Part shown: piece after piece, positions 50,749 to 62,416 of the stretch | Layout of the letters: each line of letters opens with the position of its first letter | How positions within the stretch are numbered: position 1 is the first letter of the stretch | Origin: Parafannyhessea umbonata | GTDB taxonomy: Bacteria; Actinomycetota; Coriobacteriia; Coriobacteriales; Atopobiaceae | DNA length: 64,000 nucleotides | Direction: 5' to 3' | Assembly (NCBI RefSeq): GCF_012844235.1 | Contig: NZ_JABAGR010000007.1 | Coordinates: forward strand, 1 to 64,000 | The notes under the pieces: model-generated | What the model was told of the DNA's origin: nothing | Database searches by the model: none | Seen by the model: only the letters and a program-made list of their open reading frames with translations | Position numbers and translations under genes: made by a program

Positions 50749-50818
50749 CTCGGTATGCCACAGTAAGACCGATATGTGCGCAGGTACGCCGCCTTGCATC
50801 GCGATGGAAGGATCTGAC

Positions 50819-52156
50819 ATGAGTGATAGGAATGTCGACTTTGTCCTAAGGACGGTAGAGAAGCGTGACATCCGCTTCGTGCGTCTTTGGTTCACGGACG
50901 TCATGGGCAAGCTCAAGAGCTTCTCGATCTCCTCCGAGGACCTGGAGGAGGCGTTCGAGGAGGGCGTCGGCTTCGACGGCTCGTCCGTGGAGGGCTTCGT
51001 CTCGTCCGAGGAGTCGGACATGCTTGCCTTCCCGGACCCTGCAACCTTCCAGATCCTGCCGTGGAGGCCACAGCAGAAGGGCGTCGCGCGCGTGTTCTGC
51101 GACATCAAGACGCCCTCGCGCGAGCCGTTCGAGGGCGACTCGCGCTCCTGCCTCGAGCGCGTCTTCCGCGCGGCGGACGCGAAGGGCTACGTCCTGAACG
51201 TCGGCCCGCGCATCGAGTACTTCTACTTCGACAACGACCTCAACCCCATCCCGCAGGACCAGGGCGGCTACTTCGAGCTCACGACGTCGGACGTCGCGAC
51301 GGACCTCCGCCGCTCCACCACGCTCATGCTCGAGCGTATGTCCATTCCCGTCACGTACTCCTTCCACTCCTCGTCCCCGTCGCAGAACGCGGTCGAGCTG
51401 CGCTACACGGAGGCTCGCAGCTGCGCGGACAACATCATGACTGCGCGCGTGGTGATAAGGCAGGAGGCGTACCAGAACGGCCTGTTCGCGTCGTTCATGC
51501 CAAAGCCCATCAACGGCTGCCTCGGGTCGGGAATGTTCCTGTACGAGTCCCTGTTCGACCACGAGGGCAACAACCTGTTCTGGGCGCCTAAGACCCAGAA
51601 CGAGGCGCACCTGAGCGAGCTCGCGCAGCACTACATGGCCGGCCTCCTGAAGTACGCGCCGGAGATGTCCCTCGTCTCGAACCCCACGGTGAACTCCTAC
51701 AAGCGGCTCGTCGAGAACGGCGAGGTCCCCATCTACACCACGTGGGGCCGCAAGAACCGCTCCACGCTCGTCCGCGTTCCCACGCACAAGCCCGGCAAGC
51801 ACCAGTCCACCCGCATCGAGCTGCGCAACCCCGATCCCACGGCGAACCCGTACCTCACGATCGCGCTCACCCTCGCAGCGGGCATCCGCGGCATCGAGGA
51901 GGGGCTCACGCTCCCGCCGGAGTCGACGGTCGATCCCACGAGCCTCTCGGATGCGGAGCGCAAGGAAAGCGGCATCGAGCGCCTTCCGCGCAACCTCGGC
52001 GAGGCCATCGAGCTCTTCGAGTCGAGCTCGTTCGTGCGCGAGGTGCTTGGCGAGCACATCGCGGACTTCTATGCGAAGGAGAAGCGCAAGGAGTGGGACG
52101 AGTACTGCTCTACCGTGACCGACTGGGAGCGTGCGAAGTACTACGCGGGCGTCTAG
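50819..52156 (+). CDS. glnA: Glutamine synthetase, type I alpha
   Basis: A 445-residue enzyme that makes glutamine from glutamate, ammonia and ATP. Motifs are FDGSSVEGF in the N-terminal beta-grasp domain, the ATP/Mg region NAVELRYTEARSCADNI, and the glutamate-binding loop RIELRNPDPTANPYL. The NLYxLP adenylylation site of the beta subtype is missing, so it is the alpha type, controlled by feedback or transcription rather than by GlnE. GGAAGGA precedes the ATG. It is followed by a terminator and the glutamine-type transporter genes. Confidence 0.96.
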   Translation: MSDRNVDFVLRTVEKRDIRFVRLWFTDVMGKLKSFSISSEDLEEAFEEGVGFDGSSVEGFVSSEESDMLAFPDPATFQILPWRPQQKGVARVFCDIKTPSREPFEGDSRSCLERVFRAADAKGYVLNVGPRIEYFYFDNDLNPIPQDQGGYFELTTSDVATDLRRSTTLMLERMSIPVTYSFHSSSPSQNAVELRYTEARSCADNIMTARVVIRQEAYQNGLFASFMPKPINGCLGSGMFLYESLFDHEGNNLFWAPKTQNEAHLSELAQHYMAGLLKYAPEMSLVSNPTVNSYKRLVENGEVPIYTTWGRKNRSTLVRVPTHKPGKHQSTRIELRNPDPTANPYLTIALTLAAGIRGIEEGLTLPPESTVDPTSLSDAERKESGIERLPRNLGEAIELFESSSFVREVLGEHIADFYAKEKRKEWDEYCSTVTDWERAKYYAGV

Positions 52157-52229
52157 CAATGACCCGCTTCGGTAATATGGCATAAACGCACCCGTAATAT
52201 TTATGCTGGATACTGTTCACAGGTACAAG

Positions 52230-52261
52230 GCGACCGTTCGCGTAATGCGACGGTCGCTTTT
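52230..52261 (+). terminator. Intrinsic terminator of glnA
   Basis: GCGACCG (52230-52236) pairs with CGGTCGC (52251-52257), with inner TCGC/GCGA pairing, followed by TTTT. Confidence 0.88.
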
Positions 52262-52502
52262 GTACGTCTTGCTTCACCAGTTGGGTAAGGTTAATCACGT
52301 CTGGCAGATATTTGACAACTTCATTTCCATATTCGAAATTACGATATATAGAACTTTCATATTCACAAATCAACAGTATTATGGTTTGCAATCTCCATGT
52401 GGCCGCGACCGACGGGTCCGTGGGGTGGGCGTGTTCGTGCGTTGGGACGACGGCGTGCGCCGCGCCCGTGGACTTCAGCGGAAGCTTGAAGGGGAGATAG
52501 GA
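52262..52502 (+). promoter_or_regulatory. AT-rich leader of the amino-acid transporter operon
   Basis: The full gap 52157-52502 holds the glnA terminator and then a low-GC stretch (52300-52390) unlike its surroundings. TTGACA at 52312 is a good -35 box, but no well-spaced -10 is clear; TATATA occurs about 25 bases later. A 62-codon frame here is not supported. The rest is unassigned leader sequence. Confidence 0.45.
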
Positions 52503-54719
52503 ATGAAGAAGAACAACTGCGTCCGATTGCGTAGGCTGCCGGCCATCCTGGTGGCGTCCATCGTGCTCGTGCTGGCGCTCGGCATCTCCGGATGCGGCAC
52601 GTCGGCGAGCGGAGGCTCTGCCAAGAAGGCCGAGTCCCAGAAGATGACCCTCGTGCACAAGGGCAAGCTCACGGTCGTTTCCGACCTCGCGAACCCGCCG
52701 TTCGACTACATGGAGGGCCAGACGAAGAAGGGCTTCGAGGTCGAGCTCATGCAGGAGCTCGCCAAGAAGATGGGGCTGGAGTGCGAGTATCTCAACCCCA
52801 TGAAGTTCGACTCCATCATCCCCACCATCAAGCAGGGCGGCAAGGCCGACGTCGGCGCCTCCAACTTCACCATCACGGAGGAGCGCCAGAAGGAGATTGA
52901 CTTCACCAACGCGTACATCGACTCCAACCAGGGGCTCGTCACCGCGAAGGGAGCGGCCGACCAGGTTGGCGCCGACACCAAGACGCTCGACAACGCCAGC
53001 TCAACGATCGCGGTCCAGGCGGGCACCACGGGCGAGTCCTGGGTGAAGGAGAACCTGCCCAACGCCACGGTCGTCGCGCTCGACGACCCGATCGCCGCGC
53101 TGTCCGGCGTGTCGACGGGTCTGTACAAGGCCGCCGTCGCAGACCTGCCCGTCATGCAGTACGAGTGCAAGAACTCCTACACGGACCTCGCGGTCGCGAA
53201 GGAGATTCCCACCGGCGAGCAGTACGGCATCGTCGTGAGCAAGGAGAATCCCGCGCTCACGAAGGCCCTGAACAAGGCGCTGAAGCAGTGCCGCAAGGAC
53301 GGCACGCTCTCGAAGCTCGAGCTGAAGTGGTTCGGCGTCGACTACGAGGAGAAGAGCGCGACCACCTCGACCGCAAGCGTGTCCTCGCTCTCCGGCGACG
53401 CCGGCTCCGTGAGCGTGAGCAAGGCGACCGCGCGTCCTAACGAGGACGGCGGCGACAAGGTCATCGGCGGCATCAACACCCGCCTCACCTGGGAGGCGAC
53501 CACCAAGGTGAAGGACGGCGTCTCGTCCGTCACCCTGAAGCTCCCCAAGGGCGCGAGCTTTGACGGCTCCACGACGAAGGTCACCGTGCTCGAGGGCCTC
53601 AAGCGCGTCAGCATCGACGGCTCCGCTAAGGCGAGCGGCAACACCATCACCGTCAAGTTCGAGACCCCGATTCCCACGGGCTCGCTCCTCCGCCTCGAGA
53701 TCACGGACATGAAGTTCCCCAGCGAGGGCGGCAAGAACAAGGTCACCGGCAGCTACACCACCGCGGCTGGCGTCAAGGGCAACCTGCCCGCGTCGCCGTC
53801 CATCAAGACCAGCGCCAACACCCCCGTGCAGCAGATCGTCATGTGGCTCGACGGCCAGGCATGGGTGAGCGCATGGAACTCCGTGCCGTTCCTCAACATG
53901 TTCTTCAAGCCGCAGCTCCTCGTGACCTCGTTCGTCTCGCTGTTCGGTGGCTGGCTTCTCTGCCTGCTCATCGTGGTCGTCGCGTACCCGTTCGCCATCG
54001 CGCTCGGCCTGCTGTTCGCCATGATGAGGATCTCCAAGTTCAGGGTGCTTCGGGGCATCGCCTCGGTCTACATCAACATCCTGCGCGGCACGCCGCTCTT
54101 CCTGCAGATCTACATCATGTTCTTCGGCCTGCCCATGGTCGGCATCAACATCGACAACAACATCCTGGGCATAATCGTGATGGCCATCAACTCCTCCGCC
54201 TACCAGGCCGAGATTTACCGCGCCGGCATCCAGTCCATCCCGAGGGGCCAGTACGAGGCTGCATCCTCCCTCGGCATGAACGGCAGGCAGACCATGTTCA
54301 CGGTCATCCTGCCCCAGATGGTCCGCCGCGTCATCCCCACCGTCACGAGCGACTTCATCACCTCCTACAAGGACACCTCGCTCCTGTCCTCCGTCGGCGT
54401 CATGGAGCTCATGATGTTCTCGAAGAACCTCACCACCGTCTCCGGCAACATCACCCCGTACATGGCCGCGGCCATCTACTACCTCATCGTCACGCTGCCG
54501 CTCATCAAGGTCGTCGGCATCGTCGAGATGCGCCTCGCCGACGCGGAGAACGGCGGAGGCCCCAGGCCTGGCGGCAAGAGGGCCACGAAGTCCGCGGAGG
54601 GCGCCGAGGAAGGCGAGAAGAACTTCTCGGCCGACGGCAAGGCATCCGCTGGCAAGAGCTTCAGCGCGCTTGACGCGCTTGCCGCCCCGTTCAGGTCCCA
54701 CGCAGGTCAGGAGGCATAG
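52503..54719 (+). CDS. Fused amino-acid binding protein and ABC permease (GlnHP-type)
   Basis: A 738-residue fusion. It starts with a lipoprotein signal (LGISGC, lipid Cys at 31). Next is a substrate-binding domain (about 45-290; LTVVSDLANPPFDYMEGQTK, EIDFTNAYIDSNQGLV), typical of polar amino-acid binders. A beta-rich domain of about 130 residues follows (300-435; LTWEATTKVKDGVSSVTLKL), which looks like an immunoglobulin-type spacer. Then comes a HisM/GlnP permease (about 445-680) with the EAA loop YEAASSLGMNGRQTMFTVILPQ. The tail is charged. Fusing binder and permease is known in Gram-positives; the spacer between them is unusual. ATG 52503 follows AAGGGGAGA. Confidence 0.9.
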   Translation: MKKNNCVRLRRLPAILVASIVLVLALGISGCGTSASGGSAKKAESQKMTLVHKGKLTVVSDLANPPFDYMEGQTKKGFEVELMQELAKKMGLECEYLNPMKFDSIIPTIKQGGKADVGASNFTITEERQKEIDFTNAYIDSNQGLVTAKGAADQVGADTKTLDNASSTIAVQAGTTGESWVKENLPNATVVALDDPIAALSGVSTGLYKAAVADLPVMQYECKNSYTDLAVAKEIPTGEQYGIVVSKENPALTKALNKALKQCRKDGTLSKLELKWFGVDYEEKSATTSTASVSSLSGDAGSVSVSKATARPNEDGGDKVIGGINTRLTWEATTKVKDGVSSVTLKLPKGASFDGSTTKVTVLEGLKRVSIDGSAKASGNTITVKFETPIPTGSLLRLEITDMKFPSEGGKNKVTGSYTTAAGVKGNLPASPSIKTSANTPVQQIVMWLDGQAWVSAWNSVPFLNMFFKPQLLVTSFVSLFGGWLLCLLIVVVAYPFAIALGLLFAMMRISKFRVLRGIASVYINILRGTPLFLQIYIMFFGLPMVGINIDNNILGIIVMAINSSAYQAEIYRAGIQSIPRGQYEAASSLGMNGRQTMFTVILPQMVRRVIPTVTSDFITSYKDTSLLSSVGVMELMMFSKNLTTVSGNITPYMAAAIYYLIVTLPLIKVVGIVEMRLADAENGGGPRPGGKRATKSAEGAEEGEKNFSADGKASAGKSFSALDALAAPFRSHAGQEA

Positions 54720-54722
54720 CCG

Positions 54723-55586
54723 ATGTTTGGAAAGAACGGACACAGGATCGACGCCGTCGAGGTGCCTCCCGCGATGGACGCACAGGAGGCCGCCCGCGTT
54801 GCCTACGAGCGCGACAAGAACCTGACGAGGCACCACTTCAAGAAGGGCGAGCACCCGATCGTCCGCATCGAGCACCTGAACAAGACGTTCACGGACACGC
54901 CGGTCCTGCGCGACGTGAACCTGGACGTGTGGAACGGCGAGATCGTCGTGGTGCTGGGACCGTCCGGCTCTGGCAAGTCAACGATGCTGCGCTGCATCAA
55001 CCTGCTCGAGACGCCGACCGCCGGCCACATCCTCATCGAGGACAAGGAGATCACCGGCACGAAAAAGACCGACGTGAACATGCTGCGCCGCGACCTTGGC
55101 ATGGTGTTCCAGGGCTTCAACCTCTTCCCGCACATGACCGCGCTCGAGAACGTGATGGTGGGCCAGGTGAAGGTCCTGAAGAAGCCGAAGGAGGAGGCCC
55201 GCGTCGAGGCCATGAAGCAGCTGGAGGCTGTGGGGCTCGCGGACCGCGCGGACTACAAGCCGCCCCAGCTTTCCGGCGGCCAGCAGCAGCGCGTCGCCAT
55301 CGCGCGCGCCGTCGCCATGCACCCGAAGGTCATCCTCTTTGACGAGCCGACCTCCGCGCTCGACCCCGAGCTGGTGCGCGACGTCCTGAACGTCATGAGG
55401 GACCTCGCCCTGCACAGCGGCATGACCATGATCGTGGTCACGCACGAGATGGGCTTCGCCCGCGACGTCGCGGACCGCGTCGTGTTCATGGAGGGCGGAG
55501 TCGTGGTTGAGCAGGGCCTGCCCGAGGAGGTGTTCGACCACCCGAAGACGCAGCGCACGAAGGAGTTCCTGGGCAACATACGATAG
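54723..55586 (+). CDS. glnQ: Polar amino-acid ABC transporter ATPase (GlnQ-type)
   Basis: A 287-residue ATPase, three bases after the permease stop. Walker A is GPSGSGKST, the signature [14 protein letters not shown], Walker [13 protein letters not shown] and the switch VTHEM. An N-terminal extension of about 45 residues precedes the core fold, longer than usual for GlnQ. With the fused binder/permease it makes a complete importer, most likely for glutamine or another polar amino acid given the flanking glnA and GlnR-like genes. Confidence 0.92.
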   Translation: MFGKNGHRIDAVEVPPAMDAQEAARVAYERDKNLTRHHFKKGEHPIVRIEHLNKTFTDTPVLRDVNLDVWNGEIVVVLGPSGSGKSTMLRCINLLETPTAGHILIEDKEITGTKKTDVNMLRRDLGMVFQGFNLFPHMTALENVMVGQVKVLKKPKEEARVEAMKQLEAVGLADRADYKPPQLSGGQQQRVAIARAVAMHPKVILFDEPTSALDPELVRDVLNVMRDLALHSGMTMIVVTHEMGFARDVADRVVFMEGGVVVEQGLPEEVFDHPKTQRTKEFLGNIR

Positions 55587-55626
55587 GCGTACGTGCCTTG
55601 ATAGGCTCTCGTAGCTTCTGGCAGGC

Positions 55627-55642
55627 GTTACGTACGTGAAAA
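55627..55642 (+). promoter_or_regulatory. Candidate GlnR box before the GlnR-like gene
   Basis: GTTAC-GTACGT-GAAAA matches the GlnR consensus GTnAC-N6-GaAAC at nine of ten defined positions counting the lower-case one. It lies about 30 bases upstream of the -35 box at 55671. Confidence 0.45.
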
Positions 55643-55670
55643 TGCAGATTTTTGCTTCAGCGCACGAGAG

Positions 55671-55736
55671 TTTACATTGCAACTTGTAATGTATGATAAT
55701 GTAAGCCGAGAGCACCTTAGGGTGCCCTCGGTTTTT
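55671..55736 (+). promoter_or_regulatory. Promoter with internal dyad followed at once by a terminator
   Basis: TTTACA (55671) and GATAAT (55695) are 18 bases apart and form a good promoter. The dyad TACATT-N9-AATGTA (55673-55693) fills the spacer. The glnQ terminator, CCGAGAGCACC paired with GGTGCCCTCGG and then TTTTT, spans 55706-55736, so transcription from this promoter would start right at the hairpin. Confidence 0.6.
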
Positions 55737-55768
55737 GCGTGGCGAGCATTGTGGGTTGGGGGCCGTGG

Positions 55769-56443
55769 ATGCACCACAAGAACATCCTGTTAGTCGCAAA
55801 GACCTCTCGCTACATCGAGCGTATGCGAGAGCTAAAGCATGCCCTGGACGTGTCGATCCTACCGACGACGCCCGAGACCTTCTCGCAGGCGATTTCCTCT
55901 GGGCACGACTTCGACCTGGTGGTGCTTGACTCCAACGGGCTCGAGCAGGACACGCTCAACGCCGTCGACTCCTACGTCACTGACAACGGGTTTATCCCCA
56001 CGCTCGTCATCCAGGATGAGTCGAAGCTCGGCTCGCTCCACCTTCCCGCGCAGGGCAGGAACGACTTCATCACCTCCACGGCGAGCGAGGCGGAGTTCGA
56101 GGTGCGCTGCGCGCTGCTCTTGTGGCCCGGCGAGGAGAGCGCCCCGGCGGACATCGTCACCGTGGACAACATGACCATCAACCTTGCGACCTACCAGGTC
56201 TACATCGACGAGAAGCCCGTCGACCTGACGCTGATGGAGTACTCGCTCCTCTCGTTTCTGGCGACGCACCCCTCGCGCGCGTACTCGCGCGAGACGCTGC
56301 TGCACCGCGTGTGGGGCTTCGAGTACTGTGGCGGCACCCGCACGGTCGACGTGCACATCAGGCGCGTCCGCTCGAAGGTGGGCCCGCAGGTGGCGTCGCA
56401 CATCGTGACGGTGCGCGGCGTTGGCTACCTGTTCAAGATCTAG
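55769..56443 (+). CDS. GlnR-like orphan OmpR-family response regulator
   Basis: A 224-residue regulator. The receiver-like domain (1-115) keeps the aspartate at the phosphorylation position (D54 in DLVVLDSNG) but lacks the acidic pair at the N-terminus (ILLVAKTS where active receivers have DD). This atypical pattern is that of actinobacterial GlnR, which dimerises without phosphorylation. The winged-helix domain is complete (MEYSLLSFLATHPSRAYSRE ... RTVDVHIRRVRSKVG ... VRGVGYLF). No histidine kinase is adjacent. Start ATG 55769 follows a GGGGG; a GTG at 55739 lies inside the terminator. Its neighbours glnA and the glutamine-type importer support a nitrogen role. Confidence 0.75.
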   Translation: MHHKNILLVAKTSRYIERMRELKHALDVSILPTTPETFSQAISSGHDFDLVVLDSNGLEQDTLNAVDSYVTDNGFIPTLVIQDESKLGSLHLPAQGRNDFITSTASEAEFEVRCALLLWPGEESAPADIVTVDNMTINLATYQVYIDEKPVDLTLMEYSLLSFLATHPSRAYSRETLLHRVWGFEYCGGTRTVDVHIRRVRSKVGPQVASHIVTVRGVGYLFKI

Positions 56444-56473
56444 GCGACATCGTCAGGCCGCACGCCAGATTGC

Positions 56474-56502
56474 AGACCGAGCCCTCGCGGGTCGGTCTTT
56501 TT
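56474..56502 (+). terminator. Intrinsic terminator of the GlnR-like gene
   Basis: AGACCGAGCCC pairs with GGGTCGGTCT around a four-base loop (one bulge), followed by TTTTT counting the stem's last T's. Confidence 0.88.
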
Positions 56503-56649
56503 GTTACTCAGACTTTCAGCTAACCAAAAGCGTTGTTCTGGTGACGTGTCAAGGGCGAGAAGAGCGTCTGCCGCGACATGCGACGGGTACAGTGAGGGTG
56601 TACACAGAGGTCGGACGGGTGCGAGGCGCCCGACGGAAGAGGGGTCATC

Positions 56650-58110
56650 ATGAGCGAGAACGACAACGGCCGTCCACCCATTCCGGGCGTGGACCAGACG
56701 GTTGCGCAGCCCACGGTCAGCGTGAGCCCGGCGCAGCCTGGCGCGCAGGGCGCGCAGGGTCAGACGGGCGCGAACGGTGCAGGTGCGCCGGATGCGGGCA
56801 AGGGGCCGGACGGCGGCAAGCGCCACGGCGGCCATACGCTCAGGAACGCGCTGGTGGGGCTGTGCGGCGGCATCGTCGGTGCGCTGCTCGTGACGCTTGC
56901 GCTGTTTGGCACGGGCTACCTGGGAGGTGCGGCGGCGTCGTCCTCCGCCACCACCTCGCAGTCGACCGCAGGCAAGACCATCAAGATCGACAACACCGAC
57001 GAGGCGACGACGGCCCAGGCGGCCGCGGCTAAGTCGCTCCCGTCCGTCGTGGTGGTGAACGTCACGACGAGCGACGGCTCTGGCCTGGGCTCCGGCGTCG
57101 TGTACGACAAGAAGGGCGACATCATCACGAACTACCACGTGATTGACGGCGCGACTTCCATCTCCGTCACCATCAACAACAAGAGCTACGACGCGAAGGT
57201 CGTGGGCTCGGATGCCTCGAGCGACATCGCGGTAATCAAGGCGGACATCGGCGACGACGAGGTGACGCCAATCGAGGTGGGCAACTCCGACAAGCTCGTC
57301 GTGGGCGACTGGGTCATGTCCGTGGGCAGCCCGTTTGGCCTGGACCAGTCCGTCTCGGCCGGCATCGTGAGCTCGCTTTCGCGCAACCAGACGATGCAGT
57401 CGTCCTCCGGCGAGACCATCTACACGAACCTCATCCAGACGGACGCGGCCATCAACCCGGGCAACTCCGGTGGCGCCCTCGTGAACTCCAAGGGCAAGCT
57501 CGTTGGCATCTGCACGCTCTTCTCGTCTGACACGGAGTCCTTCGCGGGCATAGGGTTTGCGATCCCGGGCAACTACGCAACGAAGATCGCGGACACCATC
57601 ATCGCGGGCAAGACGGTCACGCACGCCTACATAGGCCTGACGATGCAGACGGTGAACGCCCAGAATGCCACGGCGAACGGGCTTTCCGTGAAGCAGGGGG
57701 CCTACGTGGCCGACGTCACGAGCGGCAGCCCCGCCGACAAGGCCGGCATCAAGAAGGGCGACATCATCGTGGCGGTGGACGGCGACGAGATCACGTCGGC
57801 CGATGGCATGATCCTGGCGGTGCGCTCGCACGAGATTGGCGACAAGGTCAAGGTGACGTTCATGCGCGGCGACTCGAAGAAGACCGTCGAGGTGACGCTG
57901 GGCGACGACGCAGAGCTCCAGAAGCAGCTGAAGGAGCAGAGCCAGCAGCAGAACACGCAGCAGAACAACGGCCTGGGCGACGGCTACGGCAACGGGTCTG
58001 GCAGCGGCTCGTCCCAGGAGGACCTGATGCAGGAGATCTATAACTACCTCAACCAGAACCACGGCGGCTCGTACTCGGACGGGACGTCCGGAAGCTCGAA
58101 CCAGAGCTAG
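56650..58110 (+). CDS. HtrA/DegP-family membrane serine protease
   Basis: A 486-residue protein. A Pro/Gln/Gly-rich cytoplasmic head (1-62) leads to one membrane helix (about 64-90), a Ser/Thr linker, then a trypsin-like domain with the triad His163 (TNYHVID), Asp192 (SSDIAVI) and Ser273 (NPGNSGGAL). One PDZ domain follows (about 320-420; GAYVADVTSGSPADKAGIKKGD). The C-terminus is low-complexity Gln/Asn/Gly/Ser. It would degrade misfolded proteins outside the membrane. Its own transcription unit follows the terminator at 56474. Confidence 0.93.
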   Translation: MSENDNGRPPIPGVDQTVAQPTVSVSPAQPGAQGAQGQTGANGAGAPDAGKGPDGGKRHGGHTLRNALVGLCGGIVGALLVTLALFGTGYLGGAAASSSATTSQSTAGKTIKIDNTDEATTAQAAAAKSLPSVVVVNVTTSDGSGLGSGVVYDKKGDIITNYHVIDGATSISVTINNKSYDAKVVGSDASSDIAVIKADIGDDEVTPIEVGNSDKLVVGDWVMSVGSPFGLDQSVSAGIVSSLSRNQTMQSSSGETIYTNLIQTDAAINPGNSGGALVNSKGKLVGICTLFSSDTESFAGIGFAIPGNYATKIADTIIAGKTVTHAYIGLTMQTVNAQNATANGLSVKQGAYVADVTSGSPADKAGIKKGDIIVAVDGDEITSADGMILAVRSHEIGDKVKVTFMRGDSKKTVEVTLGDDAELQKQLKEQSQQQNTQQNNGLGDGYGNGSGSGSSQEDLMQEIYNYLNQNHGGSYSDGTSGSSNQS

Positions 58111-58305
58111 GGACCGTGGGGCCGCATGGCGCGGCGCCCGCGTGAGGGATACAATCCAGAGTCAGGCACTTCTCGCCCGCGTCGGCCTCACGGCTTGGCG
58201 CGGGCGAGCGCGCACGGGCGCACCGCGAGAGCGCGCGGCGCGTTGCGCGGCCTGGGCTTTGGTTCGAAGGCCTATGTGCGCCGATGGCGCGGGAGGGATG
58301 CGCGC

Positions 58306-58815
58306 ATGGAATACGCAAGCGACCCGGCGTTCTGCCACGTGTGCGGGACGAGGCTCGTGCTGAGGGAGCAGCCGGAGGACGGACCGGAGCCGTGGTGCCC
58401 GACCTGCGGGGCGTGGCGCTACCCCGGCTTCAGCGTGGGGTGCAGCATGATCGTGTACCACCCGGACGGCACGCGCATCCTGACGATCGACCAGTACGGC
58501 AAGCGCGGGATCCTGGTGGCGGGCTACGTCGCGCGCGGGGAGGACCTGGAGTCGACCGTGCGGCGCGAGGTGCGCGAGGAGACGGGGCTCGAGCTGGATT
58601 CCGTGGCGTTCAACGCGAGCAGGTTCTATGGGCCCTCGAACACGCTGATGGCGAACTTCGTGTGCCACGCTACGGGGGAGGAGGCCCGCGCGAGACCCGG
58701 CGAGGTGGACCGCCTGAGGTGGGTTCCCGTCGAGGACGTGCTGGGACGGATGCCGGAGGGGTCCCTTGCGCAGTGGTTCGTGCGGCACCACCTGGAGTCC
58801 GTGGGGCTGGCATAG
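58306..58815 (+). CDS. Nudix hydrolase with N-terminal zinc ribbon
   Basis: A 169-residue protein. Two CxxC pairs (CHVCG and CPTCG, residues 10-35) form a zinc ribbon as in NudC-type NADH pyrophosphatases. The Nudix box is complete (GYVARGEDLESTVRREVREE then TGLEL, about 72-96). The SQPWPFPxS motif that marks NudC is not present, so the substrate may be another nucleotide sugar or dinucleotide. ATG 58306 follows GGGAGG. Confidence 0.85.
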   Translation: MEYASDPAFCHVCGTRLVLREQPEDGPEPWCPTCGAWRYPGFSVGCSMIVYHPDGTRILTIDQYGKRGILVAGYVARGEDLESTVRREVREETGLELDSVAFNASRFYGPSNTLMANFVCHATGEEARARPGEVDRLRWVPVEDVLGRMPEGSLAQWFVRHHLESVGLA

Positions 58816-58876
58816 CGCCGGCGGTGCGGGGGCGTGCCTCTTTTGCGGCTTTCCGCCCCGGCCGCGCGCGCCGTGA

Positions 58877-61138
<2,262 letters not shown>

Positions 61139-61159
61139 CGAGCTGCGGGCGCCTCGCGC

Positions 61160-62150
61160 CATGCGGGCTGGCGGCACACGTCGGCCGCGAGTTTACAAGA
61201 TTTTGCAAGGTCATCCGCGGGTGTGTGCGGGTGCGTACCCGCCGCCGCACGCACCCGGCCCCAGTTCGCGCGAACCCGCAATCTCGGCCCCGGTGCGTTG
61301 CGCAAAGCGGGGCCCCGTGCCACGAAGTCGCGGGTGTGCTTCGCGAGATGCGAGAATCCCCCGGGTGTGCTACGTGCGCGCTTGGCTCGATAACGCATGG
61401 TCGCAGGTAGGCTGCCCGAGCCATGGCTCGTTTAACCATCGCGGGGTCACACACCGCGGGGTTCCCGCCACGGCGGCCCCAGGGGCGCAACGCACCCGGC
61501 CCGAGCTTGCACGACTCCGCAATGTCGGCCCGGGTGAGTGCGGGCGCGGCCGAGGCCTGGGTACGCACCCGGCCCGAGTTTGCACGATCTTGCAAGCTCG
61601 CCCCTGGTGCGCGCCGGGTGCCGACGCCGTGGGTACACACCCGCGCCGAGTTCGCAGCGGGTCCGTAAACTCGGGCCCCACGAGTACGGACAATGCTTTG
61701 CGCCGGTACACACCTGGACCGAGCTTGCACGCCCGCACGAAACTCGGGCCAGGTGTGTACCGGGAGGCGCCCCCGCGGTACACGCCTGCCCCCAGTTCGC
61801 GGGCGGCCTGCAAACTCGGCCCTCATGTGTGCCGAGGGCACGCCCCGTCGGTACACGTGGGGCCGGAACGTACGGGATCCCGCAAACTCGCGGCCGACGT
61901 GTGCCATAAGAATTCCAACCGTGTTAGGAACTCGCTGACGTGTACCGGAAAATGCAAACTCGGGCCAGACGCGTACCATGTGGAATTAGTCCAATTCCAC
62001 ATAGCATGAGGTAGACGACCTGCTCGATCAAAGTCTTAACGAACGACCCGGTACACGTCTGACGGTTCCTGACATGGCTCGACTTTCGATGGTACTCGCC
62101 TGACCCGAGTTCACGGGTTCGTGTCAAAAGCGCCCATGTGTACCGGTGCC
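61160..62150. repeat. Palindromic repeat cluster R4 (uninterrupted near-copy of R3)
   Basis: The gap 61139-62416 has no credible gene. R4 follows R3 module by module: left palindromes, conserved element (minus strand CACACCCGGGGGATTCTC near 61360), core CGCAGGTAGGCTGCCC at 61401, then more palindromes. A representative unit is 61705-61761, where 20 of 22 arm positions pair (GGTACACACCTGG ... CCAGGTGTGTACC). The second core (61978-62040) holds the perfect hairpin TGTGGAATT-AGTCC-AATTCCACA. At about 61937-61945 it has the empty IS target CTGACGTGTACC. From 62150 to 62416 the sequence is AT-richer and probably carries the promoter of the next gene. Confidence 0.82.
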
Positions 62151-62416
62151 GTATAGCGACCATGATCGCAATCGCGCATGGTCATGTGGTGCGAAGGGCG
62201 GCTTGGCCTTGCTTTGCGTGATGAGGCCGGGCGAAGGTAGGCCTGCGGTCAAATGGCTCCCAGAATTGCAATAAATACTGTGTCAAATGCATAAATTACG
62301 TCTTTGCTACAAAAGCGCATCAATTCAGTTCACAGTTCATACACGACGGGCCTGTGCTGCGTCGGCGTCTCTAGAATCGTGGCGTACGCAGTCAAGAGTG
62401 CAAGGGGTGATTCGCT

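Noticed and set aside
52312-52500. A 62-codon frame in the transporter leader
   Set aside because: No ribosome site, odd codon use for this genome and position inside a likely promoter/leader region.
61140-62010. Long open frames with Cys/Arg/Pro-rich repetitive translations in the repeat clusters
   Set aside because: They arise from the palindromic units in all frames and strands, lack ribosome sites and match no protein family.
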